Positions 7,093 through 15,148 of a stretch of 35,224 bases of DNA are shown in pieces. Each line of letters opens with the position of its first letter. Position 1 is the stretch's first letter. The stretch is taken from positions 1 to 35,224 of the forward strand of contig JAKAVF010000017.1 of NCBI GenBank assembly GCA_021827605.1, written 5' to 3'. The notes below the pieces were generated by a model. It did not search any database. It was not told the DNA's origin and saw only the letters and a list, made by a program, of their open reading frames with translations. This DNA comes from Microcaldota archaeon (GTDB lineage: Archaea; Micrarchaeota; Micrarchaeia; Micrarchaeales; Micrarchaeaceae). Both the position numbers and the translations under genes were made by a program.

Positions 7093-8154
7093 ATGAGCGA
7101 CCTAGTAAACGAGATTTTGGGACAGCCTAGCAGCAATGCTAGCGCAAGTGAGGATGAGTTTTCCTCAACACAGATAAAGATAGTGACTGCGGGGTTTGGT
7201 GGTGCTGGAAACAACATTGTCAACAGGCTTTTGAAGGCTGGCGTAAAGGGCACGACCTTCGTTGCTGTAAACACTGATGCTCAACACTTCAAGATAATCG
7301 ATGACCGGATTAAGAAAGTGCTGATTGGAAGGACAATCACGCGCGGTCTTGGTGCAGGCGGCGATCCAAAGATTGGAGAGAAGGCTGCCGAAGTTGACAG
7401 GCAGCTGATAGAAGACGCTTTCAACGGCTCGCAGCTCGTATTCCTGTGTGCGGGAATGGGCGGCGGAACAGGAACGGGCTCAATCAAGGTCGCGGCGCAG
7501 ATCGCAAAGGAGCAGGGAGCGATCGTGGTCGCAATGGTAACATATCCGTTCGATCTTGAGAGGATAAGGAAGGCAAAGGCAGAGGAAGGAATCCAGCAGC
7601 TCAGGAAGTTCTGCGACAGCGTGATCATCCTGGACAACAACAGGCTGGTAAAGCTTGTGCCTAACCTGCCGATGAATGATGCATTCGCGCTTGCGGACGA
7701 GGTCCTTGCAAAGGCAATAGGCGGACTTGTCTGGACAATAACTCAGCCAAGCCTGATCAACATAGACTTCGCCGATGTCCGCTCCATACTCGGAGGCGGC
7801 CAAGTCGGATTCATAGCAGTGGGAACAGGAAAGGGGACGGACAAGGTAAACCTTGCTGCGGAAGGAGTCCTCAAGAACAAGCTGCTTGACGTTGACATGG
7901 AAGGCGCGACAGGAGCACTCATACACATATCTGGAGGAGCAAGCCTGACAATCGGCGATGCGATAAAGGCCGGAGAGATAATAACCGACCAGATGGACCC
8001 ACGCGCAAACGTGAAGTGGGGCGCAAGGCTGATTCCAGGATACGATGACCAGATAGAGATCGTGGGAATCATAACAGGAGTCAAGGGCGCAAGCATAGTC
8101 GGAAGATTGGAGGAAGTGAAGCAGTCCAACTTCGGCGGCATAGAGATGATCTAA
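7093..8154 (+). CDS. ftsZ: Cell division protein FtsZ, first paralogue
   Basis: This 353-residue tubulin-family GTPase polymerises into the division ring. Visible hallmarks are the first nucleotide loop GFGGAGNN (34-41), VNTDAQHF (59-66), the tubulin signature GGGTGTG (123-129), and the T7 catalytic loop NIDFADVR (223-230) that completes the GTPase site of the neighbouring subunit. A polar N-terminal tail of about 27 residues precedes the GTPase domain. The C-terminus ends soon after the second domain (SNFGGIEMI), without a long linker. In archaea FtsZ is attached to the membrane by SepF, which is encoded at 17491-17868 here. A second ftsZ follows 66 bases downstream, with a hairpin terminator in the gap. 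Confidence 0.96.
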   Translation: MSDLVNEILGQPSSNASASEDEFSSTQIKIVTAGFGGAGNNIVNRLLKAGVKGTTFVAVNTDAQHFKIIDDRIKKVLIGRTITRGLGAGGDPKIGEKAAEVDRQLIEDAFNGSQLVFLCAGMGGGTGTGSIKVAAQIAKEQGAIVVAMVTYPFDLERIRKAKAEEGIQQLRKFCDSVIILDNNRLVKLVPNLPMNDAFALADEVLAKAIGGLVWTITQPSLINIDFADVRSILGGGQVGFIAVGTGKGTDKVNLAAEGVLKNKLLDVDMEGATGALIHISGGASLTIGDAIKAGEIITDQMDPRANVKWGARLIPGYDDQIEIVGIITGVKGASIVGRLEEVKQSNFGGIEMI

Positions 8155-8157
8155 AAT

Positions 8158-8195
8158 AGGTGGGCGAAAGCCCTCCTTTATTTTATTTTTGTTTA
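8158..8195 (+). terminator. Hairpin plus U-run between the two ftsZ genes
   Basis: AGG-T-GGGC, GAAA loop, GCCC-T-CCT (8158-8177) forms a GNRA-capped stem with one T-T mismatch. It is followed by TTATTTTATTTTTG. This resembles an intrinsic terminator and suggests that the second ftsZ can be expressed separately. Confidence 0.6.
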
Positions 8196-8220
8196 ATTCA
8201 TTACGTTTATGGTGGTTTGA

Positions 8221-9228
8221 ATGTCTGACGACGAATTCACGGCGAAACTAGGAATAATTGGACTCGGAGGAGCTGGAAGCAACCTGATTAACAGGATTTA
8301 CAGCTCGGGAATAAAGAGCGCAGATACTATTGCCGCGAACACGGACGCAAAGCACCTCAACATGATCAAAGCGCACAAGAAGATCCTGATGGGCAAGGAC
8401 ATAACCCACGGGCTTGGCGCAGGAGGATTCCCGGAGATGGGGCTCAAGTGCGCGGAAGCCAGCAGGAACGAGATAGTCAATGCGATATCCGGATACGACC
8501 TGCTGTTCATAGCTGCAGGAATGGGCGGCGGAACCGGAGGAGGAAGCGCACCGATTGTTGCCCAGATGGCAAGGGAGCAGGGCTCTCTGGTAGTCGCATT
8601 CGTAACATATCCATTTTCCCTTGAAAGGAGCAGGAGGCAGAAGGCGGACTGGGGAATCCAGCAGCTTTCAAAGAACGCTGATACAACGATCATAGTGCAG
8701 AACGACAAGCTTCTCTCATTTGCGCCTAACCTTGCGATGGAGAAGGCATTCGAGCTGGTAGACAGCATAGCAATGAATGCGATAAAAGGCATCGCCGACA
8801 CGATCCAGCTTCCAAGCCTGATAAACCTGGACTTTGCGGACGTGAGGAGCGTTATGAGGGACGCAGGCACTGCGATGATAAACATAGGAAGCGGCTATGG
8901 TCCCGACAAGGTCTCGAAGGCGATATCGTCTACGAACAACCATCCATTGCTTGATGTTGATTCCCAGGGTGGCAAGAGCGCGCTCGTCCATGTGGCAGGA
9001 GGTACTTCTCTTACGATAGAAGAGGCGACAAAGGTAGGAGAGGGAGTGACTGCAGACTTGGACGACCGGGCCAACGTGATCTTCGGATCCAGGCTCGCAC
9101 CAGAACTGAACGACCAGATAAGAGTGATGTCTATAGTAACGGGAGTCACGCCAAAGTTCGGCACATTCTCGGCAAGAGACCTTGACATGGCAAACACCTC
9201 TGTAGACACGATAGAGAATATGATCTGA
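8221..9228 (+). CDS. ftsZ: Cell division protein FtsZ, second paralogue
   Basis: This 335-residue FtsZ lacks the N-terminal tail of its neighbour and begins at the GTPase fold. GLGGAGSN is at 14-21, ANTDAKHL at 39-46, the tubulin signature is GGGTGGG at 102-108, and the T7 loop NLDFADVR is at 202-209. The sixth signature residue is Gly, where FtsZ and tubulin normally have Thr, Ser or Ala. Otherwise the GTP-binding and catalytic residues look intact. Many archaea carry FtsZ1 and FtsZ2 with different jobs (ring assembly and constriction); which copy corresponds to which cannot be settled by eye. A GGTTTG sequence directly precedes the ATG, and a long T-rich stretch follows the stop. Confidence 0.95.
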   Translation: MSDDEFTAKLGIIGLGGAGSNLINRIYSSGIKSADTIAANTDAKHLNMIKAHKKILMGKDITHGLGAGGFPEMGLKCAEASRNEIVNAISGYDLLFIAAGMGGGTGGGSAPIVAQMAREQGSLVVAFVTYPFSLERSRRQKADWGIQQLSKNADTTIIVQNDKLLSFAPNLAMEKAFELVDSIAMNAIKGIADTIQLPSLINLDFADVRSVMRDAGTAMINIGSGYGPDKVSKAISSTNNHPLLDVDSQGGKSALVHVAGGTSLTIEEATKVGEGVTADLDDRANVIFGSRLAPELNDQIRVMSIVTGVTPKFGTFSARDLDMANTSVDTIENMI

Positions 9229-9232
9229 TAAG

Positions 9233-9279
9233 TTTCTTTTATTTTTTTATTTTTCTGTTTCTTTCTGTTTTTTCTTTTA
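9233..9279 (+). terminator. T-rich termination region after ftsZ pair
   Basis: Successive T-runs broken only by a few A, C and G (TTTCTTTTATTTTTTTATTTTTCTG and onward to TTTTAGG) follow the stop at 9228. U-tract-dependent termination is standard for archaeal RNA polymerase. No stem-loop is obvious. Confidence 0.6.
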
Positions 9280-9309
9280 GGATCCGCTACAAAAGATCAA
9301 TGGCTTACC

Positions 9310-10035
9310 ATGAGAATGAAACTTGAGGAGCGGTTTAAGCGTCATTTGCTCAAAACAGTTGGCAAGAAACCAACGCGGGAAGAGATGACTAGGATTAACA
9401 AGCAGTTCATCAGGCCGGCTTTCAAAAAGATATATGATAACCCGGATAAGCCACCCGCACTGATCAGGAGCATTTATGACAGAACCTTATCCGGGATATG
9501 GGACAAGCTGGTCGCCGATCAATCCAGTTTTTCTGAGATCCTGCTTCTTAAAAAATATATAAAATCAGGCAAGTATTCTCGCATTACAAGCGTAGCATCC
9601 GGTCTTGCTGTGTTCGAGCTATTCCTTGCGAAGGAATTTTTTCCCGATGGCAAGATTCTTTGTGTGGATATCTCTGAAGGGATGAATAGGCGTGCGGAAG
9701 CGTACAAGAAGAAATTGGGAGCCAAGAATATCGATATAATTACCGCCTCGGCCACAAAACTCCCAATCAAGAGAAACTCACAAGATATTGTCCTTATAAG
9801 GAGGAGCGGCATGTCCAATGACAGAAGATGGAATATCGTGCTAAAAGAGGCGCGGAAGGTTCTTAAGAAGAAACGAAACTCTAGGGTCATCTATACCGCA
9901 GATGCTGATTTCACCAAACCATTGGTAGATATCAAAACAGACCTTAAGAGGGCAAAATTCAAGTTTGTCGCATCGGAACGCTTTAGACGGGGGGACGGAA
10001 AGCTTGTTGAAATGATTGTTGCCAAATGCTTATAG
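9310..10035 (+). CDS. Class I SAM methyltransferase-like protein with degenerate motif I
   Basis: The 241-residue protein has a Rossmann-like methyltransferase core after a basic helical N-terminal region of about 85 residues. Motif I is unusual: SVASGLAVFE (94-103) instead of a D/E-x-G-x-G-x-G loop. The downstream acidic residue of motif II (CVDISEGM, 118-125), the strand DIITASATKLP and a motif-IV-like DIVLIRR are in the usual order. The NSRVIY and final KLVEMIVAKCL strands match the end of the fold. The protein may bind SAM weakly or have lost activity. It follows the ftsZ terminator and converges on the next methyltransferase gene. Alternative start: ATG at 9316. Confidence 0.7.
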   Translation: MRMKLEERFKRHLLKTVGKKPTREEMTRINKQFIRPAFKKIYDNPDKPPALIRSIYDRTLSGIWDKLVADQSSFSEILLLKKYIKSGKYSRITSVASGLAVFELFLAKEFFPDGKILCVDISEGMNRRAEAYKKKLGAKNIDIITASATKLPIKRNSQDIVLIRRSGMSNDRRWNIVLKEARKVLKKKRNSRVIYTADADFTKPLVDIKTDLKRAKFKFVASERFRRGDGKLVEMIVAKCL

Positions 10036-10109
10036 CCTGCTCCTCAATACGAAAATTCATATTTACCTGTTTAAGAGAGCTTAAGTCAATGATTGCGATA
10101 TTTGGGCTA

Positions 10110-10982
10110 TTACCTCATGACTATTTTGCCGGAATGTCCCTTTTTTAGCCGCATTACAAAAACATATCCATCAAGCGTTTTCTCGAGTTCATTATCCGAT
10201 ACGCCTATTTTCGGCGGCGAAACGAGCTGGTTTTTAACCTCAAGGAAGCTGTGTGCCTCGACTGAGAATCCAAGGCCCTCAAAGAATCTTTTCGCTTCGT
10301 CGACGTCTTTAAATGTATTTGCAGTTATGTCCACACCAGTAATCCGCTTCGTCTGCTCGACAATTTGTCCTCCATGAACACGTGACGACAGAGTTATATC
10401 GGGTGTTATCCAGACTCCTCCGAATTCCCTGAGCAAAGTGGCTATATTTCTGCCAACTTCAATCTTTTCTTCAAAGGAAAGGTAGCGCAATAGCCCTTCA
10501 TGGATTACCGCTATCGACTTTTTCTTATCAAAATGTCTAGTCGCAGTTCTCAATTCTTCTAGTTTAAGTGCGTTGCCCTCCTCAAGATGCAAATTCTCAG
10601 GTAACGATGGCTTTATGAGTGCCAAAACAGCCTTCTTTTGCTCCAGCATAGCTGGAAGATCCACTTCAACATAATTTACTGATGCATTATTTTCTGCCAT
10701 TAATAAACCTCTGGGCGATAATCCGGAAGCGAGTTCAAGTATCTGCACATTCCCACTGTCATGCAGGTATTTGTTGATTATTTTATACCTCGCTTCAAAC
10801 CTGCAGAATCTTATCGGTTTATCAAATGTTGTCAGCAGTTCTGAAGGTGCACCCATCTTTTCCATTGCGGCAAATATCTCCCTTGAGTAAGGTATATCGC
10901 TGAAGGTCCTTCCCTCAGCGGTGAACCATGCTGTCGGGCTTATCCTCTCATATTTTTTAACCGCTTTTTTTGTGTCTTTCAA
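10110..10982 (-). CDS. Leucine-carboxyl-methyltransferase-like (PPM1/LCMT, COG3315 type) SAM methyltransferase
   Basis: This 290-residue protein has features of the LCMT/polyketide O-methyltransferase family: RFEARY (61-66), motif I ELASGLSPRG (83-92), EVDLP (106-110) followed by a Gln/Lys helix, and HEGLLRYLS (about 160-168). The family methylates carboxyl groups of proteins or small molecules with SAM; the substrate here is unknown. The start is a TTG that overlaps the stop of the upstream gene by four bases (TTGA), so the two are translationally coupled. The next in-frame ATG would delete the N-terminal 39 residues. The gene converges on 9310-10035. Confidence 0.75.
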   Translation of the reverse strand: MKDTKKAVKKYERISPTAWFTAEGRTFSDIPYSREIFAAMEKMGAPSELLTTFDKPIRFCRFEARYKIINKYLHDSGNVQILELASGLSPRGLLMAENNASVNYVEVDLPAMLEQKKAVLALIKPSLPENLHLEEGNALKLEELRTATRHFDKKKSIAVIHEGLLRYLSFEEKIEVGRNIATLLREFGGVWITPDITLSSRVHGGQIVEQTKRITGVDITANTFKDVDEAKRFFEGLGFSVEAHSFLEVKNQLVSPPKIGVSDNELEKTLDGYVFVMRLKKGHSGKIVMR

Positions 10983-11647
10983 TCAACAACCTTTGATATC
11001 AATGCAACCCAGACAAAGCCCTTGCCCTTCCTCCAGCTTTGCGGCGGACTGTACTTTACCGAATACCTCTTGACCGGCCTGAAGCCGGAATCCCCAAGCG
11101 CAACTCTAAGCTCCTCAGATGTGCGTCCACTTACGTAACGTTTGAGATTCTTGATGCCGTATCCCGTCTTCTTCAGGAATCGGCTTCCCCTAGGCCTTTT
11201 CCTGTTAAACGCTGTCAGCATGAAGTAGCCACCTGGTTTCAGCATCTTCTTCACATTTCGCAGCACAACCTCTACATCTTCCCTCTTGAAGAGATGGATG
11301 AAGGAGAGCATAAATACCGCATCGAACCTCTTCTTCAATCCCCCAGCGAGTATGTCCCTTTCGTAGAAACTGCCATCAGGCACGTTCCCCTTAGCCATCT
11401 TCAGCATTTCAGGGGAAATGTCCATGCCGTTGAGGGAATGGAAACCGTGTTTTTCCATGATGCTTAGCTCCATAGCCGGGCCGCAGCCTATGTCAAGCAC
11501 CTCTGGATCCTTGAAATGCCTCTTCAGCAGCCTTTCAAACGGGAGAAGGACCTCAGCATAAAAATCGCTGTAATATCTGCCATTCGCATCGTATTCCTCG
11601 GCAATCTTGCTGTATGTGCGCTTTGCAACCGCAACATATGGCTTCAT
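10979..11647 (-). CDS. Class I SAM-dependent methyltransferase (UbiE/Methyltransf_11 type)
   Basis: The 222-residue protein begins with a helical segment containing TYSKIAEEYD, a common start of this family. It then has motif I LDIGCGPAM (51-59), MDISPEML (76-83) carrying the SAM ribose-binding Asp, and a motif-IV-like DAVFMLSFIHLF. LKPGGYFMLTAF is the usual post-motif strand. Small-molecule or lipid substrates are typical. I prefer the ATG at 11647 to the ATG at 11680, because the latter would lie too close to the TATA box at 11689-11697 to be transcribed from it. It is first in a two-gene unit with the LCMT-like gene. Confidence 0.82.
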   Translation of the reverse strand: MKPYVAVAKRTYSKIAEEYDANGRYYSDFYAEVLLPFERLLKRHFKDPEVLDIGCGPAMELSIMEKHGFHSLNGMDISPEMLKMAKGNVPDGSFYERDILAGGLKKRFDAVFMLSFIHLFKREDVEVVLRNVKKMLKPGGYFMLTAFNRKRPRGSRFLKKTGYGIKNLKRYVSGRTSEELRVALGDSGFRPVKRYSVKYSPPQSWRKGKGFVWVALISKVVD

Positions 11648-11687
11648 GTGCACCAACAAAATACATCGTAATAACTTCATGGATTAG

Positions 11688-11698
11688 CTTTATAAGCT
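11688..11698. promoter_or_regulatory. Shared, near-palindromic TATA box between divergent genes
   Basis: CTTTATAAGCT reads as a TATA element on both strands. The methyltransferase ATG (11647, minus) and the aIF5A ATG (11742, plus) lie about 46 and 49 bases away. One box may serve both directions. Confidence 0.45.
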
Positions 11699-11741
11699 TT
11701 CTTAATCAATACTAATCGTTAATTTCTAGTCAGTTGATACT

Positions 11742-12143
11742 ATGGCAGACGAAGGAGAGTTTCTGCTCGAACCTGCAAAGGACCTCAGAGTGGGAAGGTA
11801 TGTGCTTGTGGATGGAGTCCCGTGCAGGGTTCTTGAGATAGAGACGAGTTCGCCGGGAAAGCACGGTGCGGCTAAGATGAGGATTACAGCGATGGGGATA
11901 TTCGACGGCGGGAAGAAGACCCTTCTGGCATCGGCGCATGCAGATGTGCAGGTGCCTGTGATAAAGAAGAGAAAGGGCAGCATTGTCTCTTTCTCAGAGA
12001 CAACTGTCCAGGTCATGGACGCAGAGACCTATGAGACTTATGATCTTCCGATTCCGGAGGAGTTCAAGGGAAAGCTTGAGGCGGGGAAGGAAGTGGAAGT
12101 CATGGAAACGATGGGAAGGAAGGCGCTTTCCAGAGTGTATTGA
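11742..12143 (+). CDS. eif5A: Translation initiation factor 5A (aIF5A)
   Basis: This 133-residue factor has the N-terminal SH3-like domain and C-terminal OB fold of eIF5A, EF-P's archaeal counterpart, which relieves ribosome stalling. The hypusine loop SSPGKHGAAK is at residues 36-45, with Lys40 the expected modified lysine. An acidic N-terminus (ADEGEF) precedes the usual VGRYVLVDG. The modifying deoxyhypusine synthase is not in this window. It heads a cluster with S24e and S27ae; S24e follows after 18 bases. Confidence 0.95.
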   Translation: MADEGEFLLEPAKDLRVGRYVLVDGVPCRVLEIETSSPGKHGAAKMRITAMGIFDGGKKTLLASAHADVQVPVIKKRKGSIVSFSETTVQVMDAETYETYDLPIPEEFKGKLEAGKEVEVMETMGRKALSRVY

Positions 12144-12161
12144 GCTTACGGCAGTGATTGC

Positions 12162-12503
12162 ATGGAAATAAACATAGTAAAAGATTCAAAGAACGCAGTT
12201 GCGGACAGGAGGGAGATAGAGTTCACGATTACACAGGAGGACAGGACTCCATCTAAGGCGGAGGTATCAAAGGAGCTCTGCAAGAAGCTCAATCTAAGCC
12301 CAGAAGCTACGGTAGTGGTCAAGATGGGCCAGGAGTTCGGCACAAGGATGACAAGGGCTATCGCACATTCCTATCAGAACGCCGATGCGCTGAAAAAGTC
12401 AGAACCGGCTTTCCTTTTCGAAAGAGTGGCGAAGAAGGCAAAGAAAGCGGCAGCTGCAGCCGCGCCGGCATCCGAAGAGAAGAAAGAGGAAAAGAAGGAA
12501 TAA
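12162..12503 (+). CDS. rps24e: 30S ribosomal protein S24e
   Basis: The 113-residue protein matches S24e in length and layout: the MEINIVKDSKN start, then REIEFTI, a TPSKAEV loop and the conserved FGTRMTRAIAHSYQNADAL region (about 59-77). The last 25 residues are a low-complexity Lys/Ala/Glu tail (AKKAAAAAAPASEEKKEEKKE), longer and more acidic than I would expect. S24e is a small-subunit protein of archaea and eukaryotes. S27ae follows immediately, the standard archaeal gene order. Confidence 0.93.
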   Translation: MEINIVKDSKNAVADRREIEFTITQEDRTPSKAEVSKELCKKLNLSPEATVVVKMGQEFGTRMTRAIAHSYQNADALKKSEPAFLFERVAKKAKKAAAAAAPASEEKKEEKKE

Positions 12504-12515
12504 TGAGTGATATTC

Positions 12516-12689
12516 ATGGCAGAAGGAGCACCACCAGCGAAAAAGACGAAGGCGAAGAAGACGTTTGCTGCATATAAGCCAGGCAAAATGTGCCCGAAGT
12601 GTGGCAGCAGGATGGGAGATCATGCTGACAGGCTCTCATGCGGCAAGTGCGGCTACGCAGAGTTCAAGGGCACGAAGAAGCAGGTGTAG
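12516..12689 (+). CDS. rps27ae: 30S ribosomal protein S27ae (zinc ribbon)
   Basis: This is a 57-residue zinc-ribbon ribosomal protein. CPKCG and CGKCG are separated by the short [11 protein letters not shown] loop that defines the S27ae family. The N-terminus is Lys/Ala/Pro-rich. I chose the ATG at 12516 (MAEGAPP) over the in-frame GTG at 12507, which would add only MIF. It lies 12 bases after S24e, and the next gene begins two bases after its stop. Confidence 0.93.
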   Translation: MAEGAPPAKKTKAKKTFAAYKPGKMCPKCGSRMGDHADRLSCGKCGYAEFKGTKKQV

Positions 12690-12691
12690 GC

Positions 12692-13378
12692 TTGCCGAGG
12701 AACGCCCCGAAGCTGCAAAAAATAGAGCGCGAGAGGCCTGCAATCAGGGCGTTTTTCTATACTTCTTTCATACTGGTAGTTTTCCTGACGTTCCTCGTTC
12801 TCTATCTCGCCGCGAGGGGTGCGATAAGCGCAGTCGATGCCTCGAACTACACAGCCGTTACCTTCTCTTTCATATTCTCCACAGCGGTCTTTGCCTACCT
12901 CCTTTCCAAAGGGAAAACGCTCAAGGGCATAGTGGAATCCCTCGGCCTGTCAAAGAACAAGCTGACTGGGAAAATTGCCTATGCCGGCATCATGCTTTTC
13001 ATGCTCCTCTTCCTCCTAGAGATAATAATATCGCTGATAACTCTGCTGACAGGAGTGCAGCTGCCAACTAACGCACAGGTGTTTGAATCTGCTGCTCCAA
13101 TCGTGATACTCCTCTTCAGCGTTTTCATAGCCCCTATCAATGAAGAGATCTTCTTCAGGGGTTACCTCGTTCCAAGGTATGGTACATTCATGCCCGCACT
13201 GCTGTTTGCGATACTGCATAGCGGGTATGCGTCGATAACCGAGTTCATAGGTGCGTTCATATTCGGTCTTCTTGCCGGATATGTGTTCCAGAAGACGCGT
13301 TCGCTGTACCCATCGGTTATTGCGCACATCCTTGTGAACGGTGTGGCAATAGCGGCATTCCTGCTCGCAAGTTCCTGA
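12692..13378 (+). CDS. CPBP family intramembrane metalloprotease (Rce1/Abi-like)
   Basis: The 228-residue protein has about six to eight membrane helices and the three CPBP motifs in order: EEIFFR (151-156), FAILH (172-176) and HILVN (212-216). The Glu and His residues of these motifs form the glutamate/zinc-type active site of Rce1-like proteases, which cleave prenylated proteins or small peptides within the membrane. I propose the TTG at 12692, two bases after the S27ae stop, as the start because it gives the sequence MPRNAPKLQK and avoids overlap. An ATG further upstream would lie inside S27ae. Coupling to a ribosomal operon is likely just positional. Substrate unknown. Confidence 0.85.
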   Translation: MPRNAPKLQKIERERPAIRAFFYTSFILVVFLTFLVLYLAARGAISAVDASNYTAVTFSFIFSTAVFAYLLSKGKTLKGIVESLGLSKNKLTGKIAYAGIMLFMLLFLLEIIISLITLLTGVQLPTNAQVFESAAPIVILLFSVFIAPINEEIFFRGYLVPRYGTFMPALLFAILHSGYASITEFIGAFIFGLLAGYVFQKTRSLYPSVIAHILVNGVAIAAFLLASS

Positions 13379-13387
13379 AGTGATAGC

Positions 13388-14074
13388 ATGGAGATAAAGG
13401 TCATTCTGGTCGAGCCTCTGTACCAGATAAATCTGGGGTACATAGCCAGCGTCATCAAGAACTTCGGGATTAGTGAGATGAACCTTGTGAATCCGCGCTG
13501 CAAGTATGATGGAAAGGAAGCGGTAAAGTATTCGAAGCATGCGGCAGACCTGCTCAAAAGGGCGAGAATCTACAAAAGCATAGCTCAGGCGAAGAAAGGC
13601 TGCGATGCGATTGTCGGAACGACAGGCCTCTGGTACAAGAGCGACAAGTCGTTCTTCAATGTTTACAACCCAGAAGCGGCTAGGAGGTTCCTGAAGAACA
13701 AGAAGAGGGTCGCTCTCCTCATTGGAAGGGATGACACCGGGCTTTCGAAGGAGGAGATGAACATGTGCGATGCAAGCATCTTCATCCCAGCTAACAAGGA
13801 TTATCCTGTGCTTAACATCTCGCACGCGCTTGCCATAGTCCTATACGCACTCTCAAGGGAAGAGATGAGCAAAGAGCATCCGATGGAAAGATATTATGGC
13901 GACGAGAAGGCGATGTCTGCCATAACGAGGCTATTCTGGATGAGCATAAGGGATAGGAAGGACATAAGGTACAAGAAATCCGTTCTCATGGCGTTCAAGC
14001 ACATAATAAGCAGGGCGAATCCGACGAAGAAGGAGCTTAACGCGCTCGCAATAGGAATCGCAAAACATAAATAG
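13388..14074 (+). CDS. trmJ: SPOUT (TrmH/SpoU) RNA 2'-O-methyltransferase, TrmJ-like
   Basis: The 228-residue protein has the three SPOUT knot motifs: VEPLYQINLGYIASVIKNFG (8-27), LIGRDDTGLS (111-120) and IFIPANKDYPVLNISHALA (131-149). The deep trefoil knot binds SAM. The combination of an N-terminal VILVEP and the long helical C-terminus (about 160-228) is like TrmJ, which 2'-O-methylates nucleotide 32 of tRNAs. A different tRNA or rRNA target cannot be excluded. A GTGATA-type ribosome-binding sequence precedes the ATG, nine bases after the CPBP gene stop. Confidence 0.85.
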   Translation: MEIKVILVEPLYQINLGYIASVIKNFGISEMNLVNPRCKYDGKEAVKYSKHAADLLKRARIYKSIAQAKKGCDAIVGTTGLWYKSDKSFFNVYNPEAARRFLKNKKRVALLIGRDDTGLSKEEMNMCDASIFIPANKDYPVLNISHALAIVLYALSREEMSKEHPMERYYGDEKAMSAITRLFWMSIRDRKDIRYKKSVLMAFKHIISRANPTKKELNALAIGIAKHK

Positions 14075-14161
14075 CAACGCGGCATACAGATATTTACAAG
14101 CAATATAGAAAGTTTCCTAAAGTATTTCCCTAAAAATGTTGTAGATTAAAATGGTGAAACG

Positions 14162-15148
14162 ATGGAAGTGAAAATAGCTGAATTGCGCAGTTTAGGCCTT
14201 AAAGCACTTGAGAAGTATGGACATACCGCAAAAGACGCAGATGCAATCCTAGATGTTCTTATGTATGCACAGCTCCGCGGCAACAACCAAGGCCTTGTCA
14301 AGCTAATTGGAAGCGGATATCAAAGGCATCCGAACGCAAAACAGCCTGTAATCACAAAGGAGACAAAACTGTCTGCATTGATAAATGGAAACCTTTCCCC
14401 TGGGATAGTTGTACTGAAGCAGGCAACTGAAGTTGCAATCAAAAAAGCAAAGGAGCACGGCTTTGGAATCGTCGGCACAAACAATACCAACTCCTCAACG
14501 GGAGCAATCGGCTATTATGCAAAGATGGCCGCGAAAGAAGGGTTCGTCGGAATTGCTTTCGCAGGTTCACCAGAGCTTATTGCAATGCACGGATCTTCCC
14601 AACCTATCTTCGGGACGAATCCGATTGCGATAAGTATTCCTACGCAGAGCGATCCAATCGTGCTTGATATGGCAACAGCGTCGATACCATTCTTTGGACT
14701 CGTGCAGGCAAAGACTGCAGGCAAGCCGATTCCCGAAGGTCTTGCATATGACAAGGAAGGCAACAAGACTACTGACCCGGCAAAGGCACTCGAGGGGTCG
14801 GTTACAGCGTTTGGAGGGCACAAAGGAGCAGGCCTTGCAATGATGATAGAGGTTTTGACTGGGCCGCTTGTAAAAGCATCGTTCAGCACAGTGGGGGATG
14901 TTGCAAACAACTGGGGAAACCTCGTAATGGTGATAGATCCTGAGCTCCTGACTGATAGAGAGTCTTTCAAGAAGGAGGTATCGCTCATGATAGAAAAGGT
15001 CAAGGCTACCAGAAAGCTGCAGGGTGTAAAAGAGATACTTATTCCTGGAGAAAGAGGCGATAAGCTGACCGAGAAGCAGACGGCCTCGGGAAAAATTGAG
15101 ATTGAGGAGAACCTTTACAAGGAGATTCAAAAAGCGGCAAAGCAATAG
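14162..15148 (+). CDS. Ldh_2 family (malate/L-lactate/sulfolactate dehydrogenase-like) oxidoreductase, histidine-poor variant
   Basis: This 328-residue protein fits the Ldh_2 family of NAD(P)-dependent 2-hydroxyacid dehydrogenases, which is unrelated to classical LDH. Visible blocks are YAQLRGNNQGLVKL (35-48), GTNPIAISIP (151-160), PIVLDMATAS (about 165-174), GGHKGAGLAMMIEVL (about 220-234) and PGERG (about 299-303). Two places where the family has a histidine differ here: the LRG-x-x-SHG block is LRGNNQG (Q43 in the His position), and the NSNHFG block is NTNSSTG (about 108-114). The substrate, or even dehydrogenase activity, is therefore doubtful. It has its own promoter-like AT-rich leader with GGTGAAACG before the ATG, and converges on the aminotransferase. 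Confidence 0.78.
   Translation: MEVKIAELRSLGLKALEKYGHTAKDADAILDVLMYAQLRGNNQGLVKLIGSGYQRHPNAKQPVITKETKLSALINGNLSPGIVVLKQATEVAIKKAKEHGFGIVGTNNTNSSTGAIGYYAKMAAKEGFVGIAFAGSPELIAMHGSSQPIFGTNPIAISIPTQSDPIVLDMATASIPFFGLVQAKTAGKPIPEGLAYDKEGNKTTDPAKALEGSVTAFGGHKGAGLAMMIEVLTGPLVKASFSTVGDVANNWGNLVMVIDPELLTDRESFKKEVSLMIEKVKATRKLQGVKEILIPGERGDKLTEKQTASGKIEIEENLYKEIQKAAKQ

Noticed and set aside
8298-8885. 195-residue minus-strand frame inside the second ftsZ
   Set aside because: Low-complexity Ser/Pro/Ile composition, antisense to FtsZ.
13016-13825. 269-residue minus-strand frame across the CPBP and TrmJ genes
   Set aside because: Spans two well-supported plus-strand genes and shows no domain motif.
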